Of a stretch of DNA of 64,000 nt, positions 58,887-64,000 are shown piece by piece (position 1 is the stretch's first letter; each line of letters begins with the position of its first letter). Origin of the DNA: CAZYFH01 sp964646815 (lineage in GTDB: Bacteria; Acidobacteriota; Vicinamibacteria; Vicinamibacterales; UBA8438). The stretch is taken from assembly GCA_964646815.1 (NCBI GenBank), contig CAZYFH010000008.1, positions 65,627 to 129,626 on the forward strand, read 5' to 3'. The notes under the pieces were generated by a model that made no database searches, was not told the DNA's origin, and was given only the letters and a program-made list of their open reading frames with translations. A program made the translations under genes and the position numbers.

Positions 58887-59941
58887 GGTTGGATGACGAC
58901 GTACGCGATCCGCGCGCGCTTCCAGGTGTAGGTCACGTGGACGCGGCCATCCCGCGTCTGGATCATCGCCGGGTAGGAGTACTCACCTTCGGCATCCTCG
59001 AGTGTCAGGAGCGGACGCCAGATACGTCCATCGGTCGACTGTGCGAGGGCAAGACGCCCTCGCCCGCGTGTCGTCGGGTTATAGGCGAGCCAGTAGCGTC
59101 CGTCGGCCAGTCGCAACGCGTCGATGCCTGCGCTCGGGTTTGGAAGTGTCGTGGCGGTCATCGGTGACCACGTGCGCCCGCCGTCCTCTGACCACGCCTC
59201 GGTGATGACATGCTCGCGGCTCCGGCACAGCACCTGGATCCGCGTAGGCGAGTGGACCAGGATGGTCGGCTGGATCGCCCCGAACTCGCTTGTGTCGTTC
59301 AGCGGATCGGACCGCTGCCACGCCGCCGGGGACGTGAGGGTTGCCAGGCTCCAGTCGCCCGGTCGCGACGGCTCGAACCGTTCCATGTGCGAGACCCATC
59401 CGTCGTGTTCGGTACTCGATCCCGCGAGCAGCACCCCAGACTCGAGCTGGATTGGCTTTGCTCGGATCGGCCCAAAGGTGCCATCGGGCAGTCGGACCGC
59501 GCCCGACCAAGTGTGGCCGGCGTCGCTCGATGTGCGTATGAGCCCCCACCATTGCCGCGGGCTCGGGCCCACTTTGTAGAAGAGCAGGAGCGGGCCGGAC
59601 GGCGGCTGGACGAGTACCGGGTTCCAGCAGGGATGGCGGGCGCCGTTAGACCCCACGCCGTTCGCGACCTCCACTGGAGCGGACCACCCTGCGCCGTCGT
59701 GACGCGACAGCCAGATCCCGACGTCGGCGTGACCCTCGGCAGTCCCGCCAAACCACGCCGCCACGAGTCCCCGTTCAGTCTCGACGATCGTCGAGGCGTG
59801 GGCGGACGCAAACGGTGCGTCGACGTAGATGTGTCCGGCGTGGACCACCGCATCGGCTGGCGACTGGCCAGCGGCCACGGTCGCCACCGACCACACCGCG
59901 GCAAGATAGCCGAGCACCGAACGGACACGCGTGTGTCTCAT
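58883..59941 (-). CDS. BNR-repeat sialidase-superfamily protein, secreted
   Basis: 352 residues with a signal peptide (LGYLAAVWSVATVAAG). ASTIVETERGLVAAWFGGTA is the start of the sialidase-like propeller; Asp-box-like motifs are SSDAGHTWSG, SEDGGRTWSP and STDGRIWRP. This exo-alpha-sialidase-like family includes non-sialidase members that cleave or bind other glycans. Convergent with the TPR gene. Confidence 0.88.
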   Translation of the reverse strand: MRHTRVRSVLGYLAAVWSVATVAAGQSPADAVVHAGHIYVDAPFASAHASTIVETERGLVAAWFGGTAEGHADVGIWLSRHDGAGWSAPVEVANGVGSNGARHPCWNPVLVQPPSGPLLLFYKVGPSPRQWWGLIRTSSDAGHTWSGAVRLPDGTFGPIRAKPIQLESGVLLAGSSTEHDGWVSHMERFEPSRPGDWSLATLTSPAAWQRSDPLNDTSEFGAIQPTILVHSPTRIQVLCRSREHVITEAWSEDGGRTWSPMTATTLPNPSAGIDALRLADGRYWLAYNPTTRGRGRLALAQSTDGRIWRPLLTLEDAEGEYSYPAMIQTRDGRVHVTYTWKRARIAYVVIQP

Positions 59942-60037
59942 GCCGACTCGCCGGCTCCCGCGCCGCCGGCGCCTCTGGCCGCGGCAGCGAACGGGAGGCG
60001 ACTTCCACGGACGGCCTCTCGGTACGCCGCGCGAAGC

Positions 60038-60475
60038 CTACTTCAACATCGAGTAGTCGGTCGGGTCCATAAAGACGGCGTCAACATTGGAGACGATCCG
60101 CCCGTCGCGCTGGGACTCCTCTGCCACCTTCGACCACTCCGGATCCGCCCGGAAGGCATCCCAGTTCGCAGCGGCCGCTTCCCGGCTTGGGTGCGAGATG
60201 ATGTAGATCAGGGTGTTGTCGGACATCGGTGAATCTTGCGGGACCCAGTAGCCGACGTTCTTCATGCCGTGCTTCTCAAAGATCCGCGTCGTGTGCTCGC
60301 GGAATCGGGCATTAAGGGCATCCAGGCGGCCCGGGTGCGCGGTGTATGTCCGCAACTCGAACACCTGGCCCGACTGCGCCTCGGCGACGCTCCCGAACTG
60401 CGCGAGGTTGCCGGCCGCGAAACCGATAGCGAACACCGTGACGCCGGCGAGCAGAACCCGTTTGTGCTTCAACAT
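60038..60475 (-). CDS. NIPSNAP-family exported protein
   Basis: 145 residues. Signal-like segment VLLAGVTVFAIGFAAGNLAQ, then FELRTYTAHPGRLDALNARF, the dimeric alpha/beta-barrel NIPSNAP motif, and EKHGMKNVGYWVPQDSP. Function unknown. ATG at 60475 begins the signal; GGAGA lies 5 nt further upstream. Confidence 0.88.
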   Translation of the reverse strand: MLKHKRVLLAGVTVFAIGFAAGNLAQFGSVAEAQSGQVFELRTYTAHPGRLDALNARFREHTTRIFEKHGMKNVGYWVPQDSPMSDNTLIYIISHPSREAAAANWDAFRADPEWSKVAEESQRDGRIVSNVDAVFMDPTDYSMLK

Positions 60476-60545
60476 GAGGTCTCCTTCGAACACGAGGCGG
60501 ACGAGGGTCTGAATAATCTGCCGCCAATGATAGTCCCGACCGCGC

Positions 60546-61202
60546 TTATCGGGAAGGGTAGCGGTCGGTCAGCCGCTGTCGGTCGCGCTCGGTGAGTCGC
60601 ATGTACTCAGGTGTATCCGACGCGAGCTCAGAAGTCCGACAGGGGCCGCACATGAGCGACGTGGGGTCGCGATTGTGGGTCAGCCCGAGCGTGTGACCAA
60701 GCTCGTGGGCGATCACGTTGCGCGCGATGTTCGGGTTTCTGGCCATTGCCTCGCGATCGGATTCGATCGCGACGAAGTGGCCTGCGTGTCGCGGGAGGGG
60801 CCACGCGAACGACATCAGATTCTGACGCGAGAGCAGCAGCACCACATCGGCATCGAGGTCGGTGATCTCCCCCGGGGGGGCGGGCTCAGATGGTCCGCCC
60901 CGGAGGCGGCCGGCGCGCTGGGAAATCGATCGTGCGTAGTTCTCCAGCGTGCGAGTTTCCGGCGCCCCGATGACGATCTCCTTCACGAGCCGCACGTCGA
61001 GTCCGAGATCTATAGTTGTTTCGTTCCAGAACTTGATCGCGTCGAGCGTCATCGGGAGGCGAACGTCATTCGTGTCCGGGCTGAAGATGCGAACCTGAAT
61101 ATTGGAGCCTTGGGCGTGGCCGACAAGCGGTGCGAGCGGAAGCACGGCCAGGACGACCGCGTGGGTAGCGCGAGAGAGTCGCAAGACCTGAGAGGCTATC
61201 AC
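60546..61202 (-). CDS. Metzincin-type zinc metalloprotease, secreted
   Basis: 218 residues with a signal peptide (AVVLAVLPLAPLVGHAQ). Zinc-binding HELGHTLGLTHN is the full HExxHxxGxxH metzincin motif, followed by SLMCGPC in place of the usual Met-turn. DADVVLLLSRQNLMSFAWPL precedes it. Compact, likely a matrixin-like peptidase; target unknown. Confidence 0.87.
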   Translation of the reverse strand: MIASQVLRLSRATHAVVLAVLPLAPLVGHAQGSNIQVRIFSPDTNDVRLPMTLDAIKFWNETTIDLGLDVRLVKEIVIGAPETRTLENYARSISQRAGRLRGGPSEPAPPGEITDLDADVVLLLSRQNLMSFAWPLPRHAGHFVAIESDREAMARNPNIARNVIAHELGHTLGLTHNRDPTSLMCGPCRTSELASDTPEYMRLTERDRQRLTDRYPSR

Positions 61203-61245
61203 GGGCGAGACGGCCGTGGCGCACGAGCTGCGATGATGCGGTCGG

Positions 61246-62386
61246 TCACAGCCTTCGGGACGTGAGGCCGGCTAGCAAGCCCTCGAGGTTGTCCGCGTGG
61301 ACTGTGCACGTGCGGGCCTCGTCCGCTGTGAGGACCCCGGTGGCTACGAGCCGGGCGAGTGGTTCCTCAAGCGTGAACGTGCCGCTCGGGCGGGTGATGG
61401 TTATTTCCTGATGCAGGTGCTGCAAGGCGTTCCGTCGGATGTGCTGGCGTGCGCGGTAGCCGGCCACCAGTAGTTCGGCGGCCGGCACGCGACCGGCGCC
61501 GACGCGCGGGAGCATGGTTTGGGTCATGATCGCGGCCAGCGCCATGGAGAGCTCCTGCCGTGCCGTGGCCTGTCGTTCCGTCGAAAACGAATCGGCTACC
61601 CGGGAGACGGTGGACGCGACCTCGCTGGTGTGCCCGGTCGAGAACACGAGACATCCCGTCTCGCCAGCCGCCAGCGCGATGCGCATCGTCTCCGTGTCAT
61701 GCATCTCTCCAACGACGATGACGTCGGGCGACTGGCGCAGCGCCGCTCGCAGCGCAGTGGGGAAGTCGGGGGCGTCGATGCCGATCTCAACCTGTTCGAG
61801 TACGCATCACCGATGCGGATGCTCGTATTCGATTGGGTGCTCGATCGTGATGATGTGTTTCTCATCCCGCCGACTGATGACGTCGACGAGCGCCGCGAGT
61901 GTAGTCGTCTTGCCCGATCCAGTCGGACCGCCGACGAGCACCATGCCGCGGGTGATCTGTGTCAGCCGTGCAATACCGTCCGGGAGGTTGAGTGCTGGGA
62001 GACGCGGCGGTTCCGTCGGGAGTACGCCGATGGTCACGGCAGCGCGTCCCCGCTCGCGATGGATGTTCAGCCGGAATCGACCGAGTCTGCCCCGTGTCAA
62101 TGACGTGTCCGCGATCCCGTGCGCGCGATATCGCTGCGCGACATGGTCGGGCAGCGCAGGGAGCACGGCCGCCTCGATGTCGTGTTCATCGAGCGGTGCG
62201 GTGCCGAGCGGCTCGATGGTGTCGTCGAGGCGAAGCGCCAGCGGCCGACCGGTGCCGAGGAACAGGTTGCTTCCTCTACGCTCGGTGAGCATCTCGAGTC
62301 AGCCGTGCTGGCTCGCTCGACGACGCCGCTTTCGGCCAGCTTCCGAGCGCGCCGGCCAGCCGGTCCAGTTCGGACGAATCAGCCAT
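61246..62386 (-). pseudogene. Broken PilT/GspE-type ATPase gene
   Basis: Motifs of a twitching-motility retraction ATPase occur in order: RRGSNLFLGTGRPLALRLDD, LVGGPTGSGKTTTLAALVDV (Walker A), ITIEHPIEYEHPHR, then an in-frame TGA (61807-61809), QVEIGIDAPDFPTALRAALR, SPDVIVVGEMHDTETMRIAL (Walker B) and STGHTSEVASTVSRVADSF. The 5' end is also disturbed: MADSSELDRLAGAL, KLAESGVVERAS and EMLTERRGSN lie in three frames. No other pilus gene is nearby. Confidence 0.8.
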
Positions 62387-62392
62387 CGCCTC

Positions 62393-63097
62393 TCAGCGCG
62401 GGGACGATACCTGGGTGTCGAGCAGATCGATCAACAGCTGCGCGCGTGCAAGCGGTCCGTCCAGCTCCAGAAGATCCTGGCGATCGAGCGGGTCGATGTC
62501 GGCGTATTGCGCGATGCCGTTGACGAGGTTCTCGTCGGGCAGTGCCTGCGGCGGGCGATTCGAGCTGGGCACGATGGCCATCAGCAGCGTAGTGAGCTCC
62601 GCGCGCTGCTCGGCCAGCGCCGCGCGGTCGGCGTCGGCGGTGCTCTCGTGGAGCGCCTCGACATGGGCCAGCCGGTAGGGCCGACTGTGATCCTCGCTCG
62701 TCACACGGAACTTCACTAGGCCGTGCAGGAGGATGTTGTAGCTACCGTCGGGCAGGGCTTCAACGTTTGCGATGCGCCCCGCGCACCCGATCGCATAGAT
62801 CGGTGGCCGTCCCTCGTAGTCCTGCTCGTATCCCGGTAGCAGCATCACCATGCCAATCAGACGGTCGCCGTTCAGCGCGTCGGCCACCAAGGCGCGGTAG
62901 CGCGGTTCGAAGATGTGGAGCGGCCGCGCCATGGAGGGGAACAGCATCACGTCGGGAAGCGGGAAGATCGGAATGGTCGATGGTAGTGTCTGTGCGGGCG
63001 GTGGCGAAGGCTGCGCCGATCCGGACGCCTGTGCCCCCAGCATCACCGCGACACAGATGGCGCAGACAAGGCTCGGCAGCCTGAGCGGTGTGTCCAC
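62393..63097 (-). CDS. Lon N-terminal (substrate-binding) domain protein with signal peptide
   Basis: 234 residues. PSTIPIFPLPDVMLFPSMAR and LHIFEPRYRALVADALNGDR mark the Lon substrate-binding domain, with YEGRPPIYAIGCAGRIANVE following. No AAA+ or protease domain. A signal peptide (LPSLVCAICVAVMLGAQASG) precedes it, unexpected for a domain that works in the cytoplasm. GTG start at 63097 with AAAGGA 6-8 nt upstream. Confidence 0.85.
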   Translation of the reverse strand: MDTPLRLPSLVCAICVAVMLGAQASGSAQPSPPPAQTLPSTIPIFPLPDVMLFPSMARPLHIFEPRYRALVADALNGDRLIGMVMLLPGYEQDYEGRPPIYAIGCAGRIANVEALPDGSYNILLHGLVKFRVTSEDHSRPYRLAHVEALHESTADADRAALAEQRAELTTLLMAIVPSSNRPPQALPDENLVNGIAQYADIDPLDRQDLLELDGPLARAQLLIDLLDTQVSSPR

Positions 63098-63109
63098 GAG
63101 TCCTTTCGT

Positions 63110-63544
63110 CTAGCCGGCCTGCGGGTATCGCCCTACACCGGTCATAACCCAGACGACGATGCCGGCTGCCAGGATGTGCATCAGCATCAACACGCTCACT
63201 GCCGCGATGCTGGCACCGGGAAACTGCGCTCCCGCCCCGTCACTCCAGAGCCAGATGTCGGGTACGAGCGACAGCACGAGCGCCGCGGCGGCCACCCGTC
63301 GAAACAGACGAACCGGATGATCGAAGAAGCGGCAAATGATCGCGAACGCGACCACGCCGCCGCCGACCCCGATGGCCGTGAAGAAGATCGTGGGCGCCGG
63401 GCCCACCAGGGGTGGAAACTCCGGCGGAATCGCGAGAGCGGCGGTCGACACCCACCAGAGTGCCACGTTGGCGACGAGCGCCCCCACGAGTGCCCCGAGC
63501 CCGGTCAGCCACAGGCGTGCTGGCTGGTTGCCGCGCACGTCCAT
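63110..63544 (-). CDS. DUF6069 family membrane protein
   Basis: 144 residues with four membrane helices. ALAIPPEFPPLVGPAPTIFF, FFDHPVRLFRRVAAAALVLS and VPDIWLW are typical of the DUF6069 family. Function unknown. Confidence 0.83.
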   Translation of the reverse strand: MDVRGNQPARLWLTGLGALVGALVANVALWWVSTAALAIPPEFPPLVGPAPTIFFTAIGVGGGVVAFAIICRFFDHPVRLFRRVAAAALVLSLVPDIWLWSDGAGAQFPGASIAAVSVLMLMHILAAGIVVWVMTGVGRYPQAG

Positions 63545-63658
63545 ATCTACTTCCTCCGTGACGAGCCTACCGCATCACACGTCGGCCAGTGTGAGCGGCT
63601 GTGGCTGCTGGCCATCCCCGTCGGTGAACCCGTAGTCTTGTGCGACCGCCCATGGGGA

Positions 63659-64000
63659 TCAGGCGCGTGGCCCGTTGAGGGCGAGAATCGACCCGAACAA
63701 CACGACGCCGGCCACATCGAAGAGGGGCACCGTCAAGCCCGCCAGGCCGGCTGCCGGGCCAGGCGCGAGGAGGAGGGCGGCGGCGACGAAGACAGCCAGA
63801 CGCAAACCGAGCCCCAATGGATTCCTGAGCTGGCCGGCAATGCCGGCGGCGAAACAGGTCACCCCAAGCGTGGCAATGGTCACGGGCGCCAGCATCGACA
63901 GCCAGCTGGCCGGCTCACCGGTCGCTGTCAGCATCAGGAGCTCCGGGCGATACACGAACATGTACGGCAAGGTGAACCCGACGAGCGCGAACCGGAACGC
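63659..64000 (-). CDS. TRAP transporter permease (4TM/12TM fusion type), C-terminal part
   Basis: At least 113 residues; the 5' end is beyond the right edge and the frame is open to base 64000. FALVGFTLPYMFVYRPELLM is characteristic of the last part of fused DctQM permeases of tripartite ATP-independent periplasmic transporters, followed by hydrophobic helices and ILALNGPRA at the stop. Such permeases import carboxylates with a periplasmic binding protein. After the stop, the same frame stays open for 26 codons, possibly by chance. Confidence 0.85.
   Translation of the reverse strand, partial: AFRFALVGFTLPYMFVYRPELLMLTATGEPASWLSMLAPVTIATLGVTCFAAGIAGQLRNPLGLGLRLAVFVAAALLLAPGPAAGLAGLTVPLFDVAGVVLFGSILALNGPRA

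Noticed and set aside
51807..61809. General recoding of TGA as a sense codon
   Set aside because: TGA is used as the normal stop in many intact genes here, and broken genes also carry TAA and TAG, so gene decay explains the in-frame stops better.

Overview
The window is about 64 kb of high-GC DNA (roughly 65% by eye) from a bacterial chromosome. The gene content suggests an Acidobacteriota genome, most likely of the Vicinamibacteria type: tandem alkaline-phosphatase-superfamily enzymes, a Tricorn-like S41 protease next to an S9 oligopeptidase, PQQ-type beta-propellers, FtsX-type permeases, and DUF4399, DUF4159, DUF2061 and DUF6526 proteins. That assignment is an inference from gene families, not from a marker gene. 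I saw no tRNA, rRNA, CRISPR array or intact insertion sequence.

Layout. 1-5.1 kb: gltB (cut by the left edge) behind a LysR regulator. 5.8-11.8 kb: a minus-strand sulfate-assimilation operon (DUF2061 protein, 4Fe-4S APS reductase, siroheme dehydrogenase/ferrochelatase, uroporphyrinogen methyltransferase, sulfite reductase, conserved protein), headed by a 33-codon leader ORF with four consecutive Cys codons and a strong terminator. This looks like a cysteine-sensing attenuator. 11.8-22.8 kb: three large alkaline-phosphatase/sulfatase-fold proteins, a membrane protein, a ribbon-helix-helix protein and a sulfotransferase on the minus strand, divergent from a fused ATP sulfurylase/APS kinase plus DUF4202. 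APS from the fusion can feed APS reduction, and its PAPS can feed the sulfotransferase. 22.9-26.8 kb: BASS transporter, dienoyl-CoA-reductase-like SDR, DUF6526, pterin dehydratase, ferredoxin, hemerythrin. 26.8-31 kb: a broken MOSC gene, then an EhpF/EhpG-like carboxylate-reductase pair around a DUF4399 lipoprotein. 30.7-41 kb: ABC ATPase plus giant FtsX permease, crotonase, Tricorn-like protease, oligopeptidase B. 41-49 kb: two PQQ-propeller proteins facing an IS remnant, CaiB CoA-transferase, dehalogenase, DUF3311 plus sodium symporter. 49-64 kb: small metabolic and membrane genes, enolase, a Tat-exported enolase-superfamily enzyme, DUF4159, TPR, sialidase-like, NIPSNAP, metzincin, Lon-N-domain, DUF6069 and a TRAP permease cut by the right edge.

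The right third is unusually rich in broken genes (AbrB/MazE antitoxin, DUF2306, DUF2277, YcaQ-like, DinB, PilT-like), with MOSC and an IS481-type transposase fragment further left. Several show nonsense changes plus frameshifts, truncation or start loss, so gene decay is more likely than sequencing error alone. Two families of short dispersed intergenic repeats and a 154-bp element with 15-bp perfect inverted ends add to this picture.
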